A stretch of 27,083 nt of DNA. Origin: JAGPKI01 sp052034135. GTDB taxonomy: Bacteria > Caldisericota > Caldisericia > UBA6126 > JAGPKI01. The DNA lies in the NCBI GenBank assembly GCA_052034135.1, contig JBPOJC010000051.1:1-27083 (forward strand), given 5' to 3'. The translations under genes were made by a program, and so were the position numbers. The notes under the pieces were generated by a model. The model made no database searches. It was not told the origin of the DNA and saw nothing but the letters and a program-made list of their open reading frames with translations. Positions 16,561 to 24,433 of this stretch are shown piece after piece; position 1 is the stretch's first letter, and each line of letters opens with the position of its first letter.

Positions 16561-17622
16561 CTAACCAGGGTTTCTACCTCTTGGAGGAGGTAAAGGCTGT
16601 GGAGCTCTTTGAATGATTTTTAATGCAATTAAATGTCCACTATCATTTATATGATCAACTCTTATAACATTTCCTTCCATTAAAGGAATATGCGGAGGAA
16701 GGAATATTGTTCTTGGAGTAAATTCTACTTCTTTGATGGTACCATCTTTTAGTAATAAAGATATCGAGTTTTCGTTTATAGATAAAACTTTACCAATCAT
16801 TGATTGAATACCTATAATAGATGGATTTAACTCCTTTATCCTTACAGCTTCGACTACATTCGATGGTATTATATATTTTGCTTCAATTTCTAAATTCTTT
16901 CCCTCTTCAATTGTTCCTTCTATTTTTGTACTTTCGCTAAGATATATTTTAAACGGAAAAGTATTAATAGTAATTGACCCAGTTTCTGGCACATATGCTT
17001 CAACTTCACCGCGAATAAGTAAAGGTTTTTCCTGCATCTCAAGTTTTCTTCTAAATTGTTGTAATTGGTTTATTGCTATACGAGGATCTACCCCTTTTTT
17101 TCTTGCTATAATCCCCCAACTATAATTATTATGGCGCAGGTTAATAAGTTCTTCTGGTTCAACGTTTGTTAATCTGGAAACAATAACTATTGTGATTATT
17201 TCTGTATCATCTTGATTTTTAACTTTTAGCTTATAGACTTCCTGTGGATCTAAGCCATACTCTTTCTCAAAGACTGTCTGTATGGTTGCGGAATTTATGG
17301 GATGCTCTGATTCACCAAAAGTAGGAGATGAATACACATTTTTAAGTTCACTTATGCTCTTATTTATTCTATATGTATTTATTACATCAACAAGTGTGCC
17401 GTTACTTCCAAATACTGGAAATATCGTTGAAAAAACTATTAAAATTGAAAGTGTTACAGGAGCTATTATTTTAAAAATTGGAATAAAAGATTTTCTCCTA
17501 TTTTTAGACGATTCATATCTCTCAATTACTTTATAATAAATTTTTTTCTCGGCTTTTATTTCCTTTGTAAATTCTTTTAATTCAAGTTTTAATTTTTCTT
17601 CTTCAGTCATTTCGTCGAACAT
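16561..17622 (-). CDS. Membrane anti-sigma-like protein with DUF5666-like outer domains
   Basis: This is the probable regulator of the ECF sigma factor encoded just upstream. The 353-residue protein has a charged, helical N-terminal part (1-45) likely in the cytoplasm, one membrane segment at about 46-72 (FIPIFKIIAPVTLSILIVFS), and a large outer region. The outer part holds an alpha/beta stretch (about 90-200) and then two beta-rich DUF5666-like units, roughly 205-265 and 270-340. It ends in a proline-rich tail. Its ATG overlaps the sigma stop by one base (TAATG), so the pair is translationally coupled, as is usual for sigma/anti-sigma genes. I see no HxxxCxxC zinc anti-sigma motif, so the inhibitor class is uncertain; the role is inferred from context and topology. 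Confidence 0.75.
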   Translation of the reverse strand: MFDEMTEEEKLKLELKEFTKEIKAEKKIYYKVIERYESSKNRRKSFIPIFKIIAPVTLSILIVFSTIFPVFGSNGTLVDVINTYRINKSISELKNVYSSPTFGESEHPINSATIQTVFEKEYGLDPQEVYKLKVKNQDDTEIITIVIVSRLTNVEPEELINLRHNNYSWGIIARKKGVDPRIAINQLQQFRRKLEMQEKPLLIRGEVEAYVPETGSITINTFPFKIYLSESTKIEGTIEEGKNLEIEAKYIIPSNVVEAVRIKELNPSIIGIQSMIGKVLSINENSISLLLKDGTIKEVEFTPRTIFLPPHIPLMEGNVIRVDHINDSGHLIALKIIQRAPQPLPPPRGRNPG

Positions 17623-18134
17623 TAAGTGACACCTCTTAACTTTTTTAATGTTCTATGAATTCTTACTTTAACTGTGTTTTTGGGTAATTTTAAAATTTTT
17701 GAAATTTCTTCAATTGTTAATTCGTCATAGTATCTTAAAGTTATAATTTCTTTTTCCTTTTGTGTAAGCTTCTTTAAACCCTCTCTTATATCCATTATTT
17801 CTTCTCGATTTAAATTAACTGAAGATTCTACATATTCTTGGTCAATATTATTTTTGAATAAAGTTATTTTATTCTTGCTGATATAATTTCTTGTTTCATT
17901 AATTATTATTCTTGATAGCCATGGTCTAAAATCTCTTTCGATATCGAAGCTTTGAATATGAGTAAATATTTTAAAAAATACGTTTTCTGTGACATCTTCT
18001 GCTTCTTCTATTCTTCCAAGCATTATATAAGAAGATCTCATAACATAATCTTTGTATGTTTCAAAAATTTCACCCATTGCTTCTCGATCTCCATCTTTAG
18101 CTTTCTCAATAATTTCTTTACTTATCTCTTCCAT
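17622..18134 (-). CDS. ECF-type RNA polymerase sigma factor
   Basis: This is a sigma-70 family factor of 170 residues with only regions 2 and 4, the hallmark of ECF factors. Region 2 (about 9-75) includes EAEDVTENVFFKIF and FRPWLSRIIINETRNYI. Region 4 (about 117-167) includes LTQKEKEIITLRYYDELTIEE and a helix-turn-helix in IEEISKILKLPKNTVKVRI. A short linker separates them. The start is ATG 18134, with a weak AGG about 9 nt upstream. It is first in a minus-strand unit with the anti-sigma-like membrane protein and a secreted DUF5666 protein, and it diverges from the TlpA operon. It probably directs transcription of envelope genes when the membrane regulator releases it. Confidence 0.95.
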   Translation of the reverse strand: MEEISKEIIEKAKDGDREAMGEIFETYKDYVMRSSYIMLGRIEEAEDVTENVFFKIFTHIQSFDIERDFRPWLSRIIINETRNYISKNKITLFKNNIDQEYVESSVNLNREEIMDIREGLKKLTQKEKEIITLRYYDELTIEEISKILKLPKNTVKVRIHRTLKKLRGVT

Positions 18135-18150
18135 ACTTTATACCTATATT

Positions 18151-18164
18151 TAACCAAAAGGTTA
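18151..18164. promoter_or_regulatory. Inverted repeat TAACC-AAAA-GGTTA between divergent operons
   Basis: Two perfect 5-bp arms surround AAAA, 17 bp upstream of the sigma factor start. On the minus strand the right arm reads TGTAACC, which resembles the AAC-containing -35 element of ECF promoters, and GTATAA follows at 18143..18138. That spacing would place the RNA start at about the ATG, which argues against a simple promoter. It could be an operator or part of an autoregulatory element. Confidence 0.3.
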
Positions 18165-18243
18165 CATAAATTTTATAAATGTTGATATCTACAACTATGA
18201 TTATATATTGTAAGATAGTTTTTTTAAGGAAAAGAGTAATAAT

Positions 18244-18272
18244 TTGTAAGAAAATTTGATAACTTTTATATT
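18244..18272 (+). promoter_or_regulatory. Candidate promoter of the TlpA-rsmD-coaD operon
   Basis: TTGTAA (18244-18249) and TATATT (18267-18272) are separated by 17 bp in the divergent intergenic region, giving a predicted RNA start near 18279 and a leader of about 44 nt. The region is very AT-rich, so chance matches are easy. Confidence 0.4.
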
Positions 18273-18322
18273 AGATATAAAATTATCTCAATGAAATTTT
18301 TAAATATAGGGGGAAATAGTTG

Positions 18323-18961
18323 ATGAAGAAATTTACATTAGTTCTTCTTGTGTGTCTAATTACCATTGCTTCTTTAAACTTATCTGGTTGCGGCAAAGGA
18401 GGAGAAACGACTCCACCAACCAATAATAATTCAGAAGAAACGACTCCACCCACAAGTGGAGAATCTTTACTCATTCCTGCGGATAAGGCAAGAGATGCTG
18501 GAGATTGGGAATTGCCAATTGTTGCAAATCCTGGTGATTTTGGCATACAGGATAAAGTTAAATTGAGTGAACTACTCGCAAACCCAGATGTAAAAGCCGT
18601 TGTAATTGATTTCTGGGCAACATGGTGTGAACCTTGCAAGGAAGAAATGCCATATCTTGAAAAGATATACCAAGACTATAAGGATAAAGGTTTAGCAATG
18701 CTCGTTATTACAGTAGATTCGAGCCCGCAACTCGAGAATGAAATTAAAAAAGATGTTGAAGAGTTAGGTGTTACTTATCCAATACCATGGGATATGGAAA
18801 GTGAAGTGAAGTTATTTTACGGGATAGGCGCAATACCTGTAACTTATTTAATTGATAAGAACGGTAAAATACGTTTAGAGCACTCTGGCTTTACCTTGCC
18901 TGAAGGTGAAGAATTCATTGAAGAATTAAGGCAAGCTGTAGAGGAGCTCGTTTCACAGTAA
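18323..18961 (+). CDS. TlpA/ResA-like thioredoxin-fold lipoprotein
   Basis: This is a predicted membrane-anchored thiol-disulfide oxidoreductase facing outward, of 212 residues. The signal peptide ends in the lipobox LSGC with Cys23 as lipidated residue. A Thr/Pro/Asn-rich linker (about 27-45) contains two copies of ETTPPT. The thioredoxin domain has WCEPC at 101-105 and the cis-proline segment GAIPVTYLIDKNG. The start could also be the TTG just before, at 18320, but AGGGGG at 18308-18313 suits ATG 18323. Such proteins keep cysteines reduced during cytochrome maturation or repair exported proteins; no cytochrome gene is near, so the substrate is unknown. It heads a run of seven closely spaced genes. 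Confidence 0.92.
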   Translation: MKKFTLVLLVCLITIASLNLSGCGKGGETTPPTNNNSEETTPPTSGESLLIPADKARDAGDWELPIVANPGDFGIQDKVKLSELLANPDVKAVVIDFWATWCEPCKEEMPYLEKIYQDYKDKGLAMLVITVDSSPQLENEIKKDVEELGVTYPIPWDMESEVKLFYGIGAIPVTYLIDKNGKIRLEHSGFTLPEGEEFIEELRQAVEELVSQ

Positions 18962-18964
18962 TAA

Positions 18965-19525
18965 ATGCAAATTACTTCTGGAGGCTCTCGAGGGAAAAAA
19001 CTTTCTTTCTATGAGAGCCTCCATATTAGACCTACAAGCGATAAGGTAAGGTCAGCAATTTTTGATATAATTCGGCTAAACATAAAAGGGAGCAAATTTT
19101 TAGATTTATTTGCTGGTACAGGTGCCGTGGGGATTCAAGCTCTAAGCGAGGGAGCCATATTATCTTGTTTTGTAGAAGAAAATTGGAAGTGTATAAATAT
19201 AATAAAGAAAAATATTAATGGACTAAATTTTAATGAAAAAGCTATGATAGTTAAGAAAAAAGTTGAAAATTTTCTAAGTGATAGCAATGTAGAGGATAAA
19301 TTAAAAGACTTTGACTTTATTTTTCTCGATCCACCGTATAATCTAACCGATAATGAATATGAATTTATCATTCAAAGATTAAGTTTTCATGTATGTAGTA
19401 ATACAACAGTGATTGTTGAACATTCTTCTAAAAGGTTGGGCAGTGATTTTTTTATGAAGTTCGGTTTTGCAGATTACAAATTCAAAAAATATGGCGATAC
19501 CGCTTTAAGTATTCTTTATAAATGA
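18965..19525 (+). CDS. rsmD: 16S rRNA (guanine(966)-N2)-methyltransferase
   Basis: RsmD methylates G966 of 16S rRNA in the assembled small-subunit particle using S-adenosylmethionine. The 186-residue protein shows the N-terminal GGSRGKKL and RPTSDKVRSAIFDII, the SAM-binding loop DLFAGTGAVGIQALSEGA (47-64), and the catalytic DPPY at 122-125. The length is normal for the family. It begins 3 nt after the TlpA-like gene and ends 4 nt before coaD; the rsmD-coaD order is conserved in many bacteria, which supports both calls. Its ribosome site is weak, so translation is probably coupled to the gene before it. Confidence 0.96.
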   Translation: MQITSGGSRGKKLSFYESLHIRPTSDKVRSAIFDIIRLNIKGSKFLDLFAGTGAVGIQALSEGAILSCFVEENWKCINIIKKNINGLNFNEKAMIVKKKVENFLSDSNVEDKLKDFDFIFLDPPYNLTDNEYEFIIQRLSFHVCSNTTVIVEHSSKRLGSDFFMKFGFADYKFKKYGDTALSILYK

Positions 19526-19529
19526 AATT

Positions 19530-20060
19530 ATGAAAAAAGTTAATAATTTAAATCTTAAAATTGCCGTTTACCCGGGAAGTTTTGATCCTTTGACTTTTGG
19601 TCACGTTGATATAGTGGATAGGGCATTAAAAATTTTTGATAAAGTCATTATAGCTGTTGCAAAAAATGTAAGGAAAAACTATATGTTCTCTCTAAATGAA
19701 CGTATGGATTTTCTGAATGAGTATTTTAAATATAATTCTAATGTTTCAATTGATACCTTTGATGGATTACTTGTTTCTTATCTCGAAAAAAATGGATACA
19801 ATAACGTAATTAGAGGTTTAAGAGTTCTCTCGGATTTTGAATATGAATTTCAAATGGCTATAACTAATAAACAGTTATATAAAGATTTTGAAGTCGTGTT
19901 TCTTATGAGCGACATAAAATACGCAAATTTGAGCTCTTCTCTTGTTAAAGAAGTAATAGCACTTGGTGGTAATATAAGTGATTTTGTTCCTCAAGTTGTT
20001 TGCGAAAGAGTATTAAAAATGAAAAAAGGAGGGAAAAATGAGTTTTGTATCGCAATTTGA
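19530..20060 (+). CDS. coaD: Phosphopantetheine adenylyltransferase
   Basis: CoaD transfers AMP from ATP to 4'-phosphopantetheine, the penultimate step of coenzyme A synthesis. The 176-residue protein has the nucleotidyltransferase signature YPGSFDPLTFGHVDIVDRA with the T-F-G-H motif at 22-25, the substrate segment VIRGLRVLSDFEYEFQMA, and LSSSLVKEVIALGG. A short tail of about 15 residues extends past the usual end, where the gene overlaps the next one by 23 nt in another frame. Confidence 0.97.
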   Translation: MKKVNNLNLKIAVYPGSFDPLTFGHVDIVDRALKIFDKVIIAVAKNVRKNYMFSLNERMDFLNEYFKYNSNVSIDTFDGLLVSYLEKNGYNNVIRGLRVLSDFEYEFQMAITNKQLYKDFEVVFLMSDIKYANLSSSLVKEVIALGGNISDFVPQVVCERVLKMKKGGKNEFCIAI

Positions 20061-20514
20061 TGAACTTATAAATATTTTAGAAGGTGGGAAGAAAATTCCA
20101 CTTTCTAACAATGTTATTGTAAATAAGGAAAAAATTGACGCAATTATACTAAAACTTAAAGAGGATTTTCCTTCAGAATTCAGAAATAGTGAGCAAATAA
20201 TTAGCACCAGAGACGAAATAATTAACCAGGCGAAAGCACAAGCTGACCGAATAATAGAAGAAGGCAAAAATGAAAGAGATAGGCTTGTTTCTCAGGAGGA
20301 AGTTTATAACGAGGCAGTTAGATTAGGTAAAGAAATTATTTTAAAAGCTAAAGAGCGTGCAATTAGTATAATAAATAGATTGAACGAACCTCTTTCTCAA
20401 AGACTTAAGTCGTTGAAGGATGATTTATTAAAAATCGATAAGGAGCTTGATAAAGCTAAGAGAGATTTTCAAAATGAGCTTAAAAATATTAATAATGATA
20501 TTATGAATGCTTAA
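20038..20514 (+). CDS. Small coiled-coil protein, DivIVA- or ATPase-stalk-like, function unknown
   Basis: This is a soluble protein of 158 residues, rich in Lys, Glu, Asp and Ile, without membrane segment or signal peptide. Residues from about 55 to the end look like continuous helix with heptad spacing (STRDEIINQAKAQADRIIEE, then AKERAISIINRL). This resembles the stalk subunits B/E of ATP synthases and DivIVA-like proteins by composition rather than by a defined motif. Small coiled-coil proteins of this type are often found next to coaD. AAGGAGGG at 20026-20033, inside the end of coaD, is a strong ribosome site. I do not recognise a specific family or function. Confidence 0.8.
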   Translation: MSFVSQFDELINILEGGKKIPLSNNVIVNKEKIDAIILKLKEDFPSEFRNSEQIISTRDEIINQAKAQADRIIEEGKNERDRLVSQEEVYNEAVRLGKEIILKAKERAISIINRLNEPLSQRLKSLKDDLLKIDKELDKAKRDFQNELKNINNDIMNA

Positions 20515-20542
20515 ATTAACGGAGGGGGGTTAGCCAAAAACA

Positions 20543-20764
20543 ATGCCAATTTATGAATATAAATGCAAAAATTGTAGTAAAGAATTTTCAATCTTTTTTA
20601 ATTCTTTTGACACTGGAGAAGTTGTATGTCCTTCTTGTGGAAGCAAGGATATAAAAAAGTGTATTAGTAATATTATGCGAATAAAAAAAGGAGAAGAGAA
20701 TGATAATTCTTCATCTCCTTGCAGTTCATGCTCATCTAATAATTGCTCAACTTGTGGAATTTAG
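20543..20764 (+). CDS. FmdB-type zinc ribbon protein
   Basis: This 73-residue protein opens with MPIYEYKCKNCSKEF and has CPSCGS, so Cys8, Cys11, Cys29 and Cys32 form the zinc-ribbon typical of the FmdB family of putative regulatory proteins. A serine- and cysteine-rich tail follows (CSSCSSNNCSTC), also seen in some family members. The G-rich ribosome site GGAGGGGGG (20521-20529) lies 13 nt or more from the ATG, which is unusually far; no other start exists because TAG occurs in frame at 20531. The following gene starts 2 nt after its stop. Function of this family is not established. Confidence 0.88.
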   Translation: MPIYEYKCKNCSKEFSIFFNSFDTGEVVCPSCGSKDIKKCISNIMRIKKGEENDNSSSPCSSCSSNNCSTCGI

Positions 20765-20766
20765 AA

Positions 20767-22695
20767 ATGATGCATAATATAAAGAAAAAGTTATTCCCCG
20801 TAATTTTAGTTGTTTTTATTTTATTTTCTCCGTTTTTTTTGGTTAATGCAGAAAATGTAGATTTATGTTGCTATAAATCGATTGTAAATTCATTTTCTTC
20901 TAAAAATGCTCATTTATATTTAGAAGAACTGACTTCTGATAAATTTAATGGAAGACAATCTGGATCTAAAGAAGCTGAACTTGCAGCAGAGTGGATTGCT
21001 AATCTTTATGAAAGCTATGGATTGACTCCTGGAGTTAATAATTCATATTATCAGGAATTTAATATTCCTTATTATGAAGTTATGCCACCACTATCTTTTT
21101 CCATAACGAGCTCAAAAATAAATGAAGATTTTATTTATAAAGAAGATTTTATAGTATTACCAGGTAGTGGGAGTGGTTTTGTTGATTCAAAAGTTGTTTT
21201 TGCTGGTTATGGTATAACTTCTGAAACTAAAGAGTATGATGACTATAAAAAGGTTAATGTAAAAGGGAAAATAGCTCTTATAATGAGAAGAGGTCCTGAA
21301 AACTTAGAATTAGAGGAAGAAAAACTTTATTTTAAAACTAAAATAGATAATGCAGAGGAACATGGAGCGAAAGGTGTTATCATTTCTGAAAAAACCACGG
21401 AAAGAAATAAAATGAATATGAATACAAAGTATGTAAGTGGTAATAACGGCTCTATTCCTGTTTTATTTGTAACGAGCGAGGTAGCTGATAATTTTCTCCT
21501 CGAAAAAGGTACCTCTCTTTTAGAGATCGAGAAGAAAATTGATAAGGAAAAAGCGCCCTTCTCGTTCGAAACTAATTGCAATTGCAAAATGGAAGTTAAT
21601 GTTTTATATGAAATAAGGAAAACTTCAAATGTTATTGGATATATACCAGCTAAAGAACCCACAACAGAAGATTCAGTTTTAATTACTGCTCATTATGATC
21701 ATCTTGGTAAAGATAAGATTGATGGTTCAATTTATAGAGGGGCGAATGATAATGCTTCTGGAACTTCTGTCCTACTCGAGATTGCGCGTAGTTTGTCTGT
21801 TAATTTTTATCTACCGGAAGTTAATATTGTTTTTATAGCTTTCTCTGGCGAAGAAGAGGGTTTATGTGGATCTTATTTTTATGTTAATAATCCAATTTTT
21901 CCGCTTAAAAAAATAAAAGCTGTTCTGAATATGGATATGGTAGGTACCGGCAGCGGCAAATTATATGCAGGAACTGATCCAGTTGTCTATAAAGAGCTTT
22001 CAGATAATATAAAAATTAGTAGTGATTGTTTAGAAATAAATGTTCCGATAAATAAGAGATTGTTAAGCAGTGGTTCAGACCATTATTTTTTTCATATAAA
22101 TAAAGTTCCGAATGTATTTTTTATCAGAGATAATCCCACTGGAATTGGCGGTTACCACGATACTCTTGATACAGTTGATACAGTGGATCCTACTAATCTT
22201 AAAGAGACGGGTGATCTTGTGATACTGATTACCTCAATTTTCGCGAATCCATATTTTGTTACATTTGATGATTATTATTGGAAAGAAAAGGTATCAATTC
22301 ACGAAAGAATTCTTTTTAGTGGCGCAAAAAGAGGCGAAATGTCTCTCGTTTTGAATGGAGAGGAGATACCCTTTGAGATAGAGAGATTTTATAGTGTTTT
22401 TTCTTTAAATAACGGTGACAATGTAATAAATATTAGGGTATTGAACGAAGGAAAACTTTGCTTTGAGAAAATCATAAATATAAGATGTGATTTAGATGAA
22501 AACCTAATTTGTGATTTTAATTTTGATTTCAAGGTTGATTTAAACGATCTTATTGAGTTTTCTCGATATTATTTAGAAGAGGTTTCTCCATATGGATTAA
22601 ACCAACTCTTTGATATCAACAATGATAATTTTGTAAATGAAGCTGATCTTTCTGACTTTGATTCATGTTTTGGGTACGTTTATAATAATAACTAA
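20767..22695 (+). CDS. Secreted M28 family zinc aminopeptidase with PA domain and C-terminal dockerin
   Basis: This is a predicted extracellular metallopeptidase of 642 residues. The start is one of two adjacent ATGs (20767 or 20770), directly before a signal peptide ending near LVNA. A PA-like domain spans about 118-258. The M28 domain has all its metal and catalytic residues: His309 (AHYDHLG), Asp328 (GANDNASG), Glu362 and Glu363 (SGEEEG), Asp390 (NMDMVG) and His464 (GYHDTLDT). The C-terminus is a dockerin with calcium loops at 583-594 (DFNFDFKVDLND) and 616-627 (DINNDNFVNEAD). The 33-residue loop spacing equals that in the subtilase at 12359-15487. It is in the coaD operon, 2 nt after the FmdB gene. 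It probably trims peptides produced by endoproteases; the dockerin suggests binding to a cohesin partner. Confidence 0.9.
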   Translation: MMHNIKKKLFPVILVVFILFSPFFLVNAENVDLCCYKSIVNSFSSKNAHLYLEELTSDKFNGRQSGSKEAELAAEWIANLYESYGLTPGVNNSYYQEFNIPYYEVMPPLSFSITSSKINEDFIYKEDFIVLPGSGSGFVDSKVVFAGYGITSETKEYDDYKKVNVKGKIALIMRRGPENLELEEEKLYFKTKIDNAEEHGAKGVIISEKTTERNKMNMNTKYVSGNNGSIPVLFVTSEVADNFLLEKGTSLLEIEKKIDKEKAPFSFETNCNCKMEVNVLYEIRKTSNVIGYIPAKEPTTEDSVLITAHYDHLGKDKIDGSIYRGANDNASGTSVLLEIARSLSVNFYLPEVNIVFIAFSGEEEGLCGSYFYVNNPIFPLKKIKAVLNMDMVGTGSGKLYAGTDPVVYKELSDNIKISSDCLEINVPINKRLLSSGSDHYFFHINKVPNVFFIRDNPTGIGGYHDTLDTVDTVDPTNLKETGDLVILITSIFANPYFVTFDDYYWKEKVSIHERILFSGAKRGEMSLVLNGEEIPFEIERFYSVFSLNNGDNVINIRVLNEGKLCFEKIINIRCDLDENLICDFNFDFKVDLNDLIEFSRYYLEEVSPYGLNQLFDINNDNFVNEADLSDFDSCFGYVYNNN

Positions 22696-22697
22696 TA

Positions 22698-24074
22698 ATG
22701 CCAAAATATGATTATGTCTTTACAACTGAGCGTGAAAAAGCAAGAAAGAGGAGATCAAATTTCTTTATTATTTTTTTACTACTACTTTTAAGTTTTACCA
22801 TTTTTTTCTTTCTGTCACATAGGCAGGAAATTTCATTAAGCAATATAAAATTATATTTTTATGATCCAAAGAAATTAGAGATAATCCCAGTTGATACAAA
22901 TATAGATTTCAGGGGAGATTTTGAAAAAATTGTCAAATTGGTAATAGAGAAATTGGCATATGCACCACAAGATTCACATCTTAAATCTTTTATACCAGCA
23001 TATACTCGAGTTAAATCGGTTACGCTTTCACAGGATCTTTTAACAATTACTTTTTTCCCTGAAGTTGTTTCTTCAGAAATTGATTCAGTAGTAAAAGAAG
23101 GAGCATCTGTTTACAGCATAGTTAATTCATTAACTGAATTAAATAATGTTAGAAGAGTAAAAATACAGATAGAGGGAAATAATACTGGCTTTTTTAAGCG
23201 TTATATAGATATCACTAAACCTTTAAGTAAATTGAGCGGCCAACTTCCAAAAGGAAAAAAAACTCTAATTTATTTTTTAAATCCTACATCTCAATTTTAT
23301 GTGGGGGAATTAAGAGAAGTTATCGATAGTACAGATTCTTCTCTTCAAGCAGAAAGTGTAATAAATCAACTTATCATTGGTAGCAACTATAAAGAATTAA
23401 CCTCTTTAATTCCACAAGGCACAAAGTTACTCAGTGTAAAAGTAGAAGCCAACATTGCTTATGTCAATTTTTCCAAGGAAATTAGAAGAATTTCTCTTGG
23501 AGCAGAAGGCGAACTTGATCTTGTGAATCTTATAACTTTATCTCTTACAGAGTTATCCAATATTGACAGAGTAAGGTTTCTCGTTGAAGGAGAGGAAACT
23601 TATAGTATAGGGGGACATCTTTCTTTAAATGAACCGATAAAGAGGTGGTTCGGATTAAAAACTGATAATGATGGAATAGTCTATTTTGTTTATAAACTTG
23701 AGCAGAAAAATCTTTTTGTACCTACTTTTAGGAAGGTTAGTGAAGTTAATGATGTGAACGAAATTTTAAATCTTCTTTTTACTGGAGTAACCCCCCTTGA
23801 AAAAGATCTTAGTCTTACAACCGATATACCCTCGGAAGCAAAGCTTCTTAATACTCAGGCAAGGGAGAATAATGAGCTCCTTGTTAATGTCTCAGTTGAA
23901 ATAAATAAATTTCTAAATGCTATACAGGAGGAAAACTTTATACGTCAGATTGTCCTCACTGTGACTGAAAACTCTTCTTTTAAAAGTGTGACAATTTACT
24001 TTAATGGCAGAAACCTTGAGTCCCTTCCTTTTGGTACAGATGTTTCAAAATCATTTACCCGTAATTCTTTTTAG
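22698..24074 (+). CDS. Membrane-anchored protein with repeated GerMN-like domains
   Basis: This 458-residue protein has a basic cytoplasmic N-terminus (REKARKRRS), one membrane segment at 21-40, and an outer region of three related units, about 50-160, 185-300 and 315-440. The units share a pattern of a helix near E-x-V-I-N-x-L, then IPxxTKLLSVKVExNIAYVNFS, and a late helix L-x-L-T-E-L-x-N-x-D-x-V-R, as in the GerMN (sporulation and germination) domain. Such domains also occur in bacteria that do not sporulate. It starts 2 nt after the M28 peptidase and is the last gene of that run. Function is unknown; a structural or binding role at the cell wall is a guess. Confidence 0.75.
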   Translation: MPKYDYVFTTEREKARKRRSNFFIIFLLLLLSFTIFFFLSHRQEISLSNIKLYFYDPKKLEIIPVDTNIDFRGDFEKIVKLVIEKLAYAPQDSHLKSFIPAYTRVKSVTLSQDLLTITFFPEVVSSEIDSVVKEGASVYSIVNSLTELNNVRRVKIQIEGNNTGFFKRYIDITKPLSKLSGQLPKGKKTLIYFLNPTSQFYVGELREVIDSTDSSLQAESVINQLIIGSNYKELTSLIPQGTKLLSVKVEANIAYVNFSKEIRRISLGAEGELDLVNLITLSLTELSNIDRVRFLVEGEETYSIGGHLSLNEPIKRWFGLKTDNDGIVYFVYKLEQKNLFVPTFRKVSEVNDVNEILNLLFTGVTPLEKDLSLTTDIPSEAKLLNTQARENNELLVNVSVEINKFLNAIQEENFIRQIVLTVTENSSFKSVTIYFNGRNLESLPFGTDVSKSFTRNSF

Positions 24075-24398
24075 TTAGACTAATTTATTTCTCTACTCAT
24101 TATTTTAACGATAATTGTGAAAAAATTGATTTATTATAGTTTTAACTATTTAAAGCTTATATTACTTATTCTCATTTACTTTTTTCAGATTAAACAATAA
24201 TTTGCATATCTATATGAACGACTAAAAATAGATGAAGATGTATAATTTAAATTCGATATAAATATTTTTATTTTCATTAAGAGTTAAATATACCGCAAAT
24301 ATAGGCATTAAATATGTATCTATAAGTAAAAGATTAGTATTTAAAAAATAAAAATAGTTAAAATTTATAAAAAAAATGAAATTATTTGTTAATTTTCA
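24075..24398. other. AT-rich intergenic region without visible gene
   Basis: This is more than 80% A and T by eye. A small inverted repeat, TTAGT-TAG-ACTAA (24071-24083), overlaps the end of the GerMN-like gene and is too weak to call a terminator with confidence. A 12-nt element ATTATTTGTTAA lies at 24381-24392 and recurs, with two changes, 33 bp further on as ACTATTTGTAAA (24414-24425). Confidence 0.5.
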
Positions 24399-24427
24399 TT
24401 GACAAAAAGTAAAACTATTTGTAAAGT
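24399..24427 (+). promoter_or_regulatory. Candidate promoter giving a leaderless mRNA for the ATPase gene
   Basis: A perfect TTGACA at 24399-24404 and TAAAGT at 24422-24427 are 17 bp apart. The -10 box ends 6 nt before ATG 24434, so transcription would begin at or next to the start codon. There is no purine-rich ribosome site upstream of that ATG, which fits a leaderless transcript. Confidence 0.5.
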
Positions 24428-24433
24428 TTAGTT

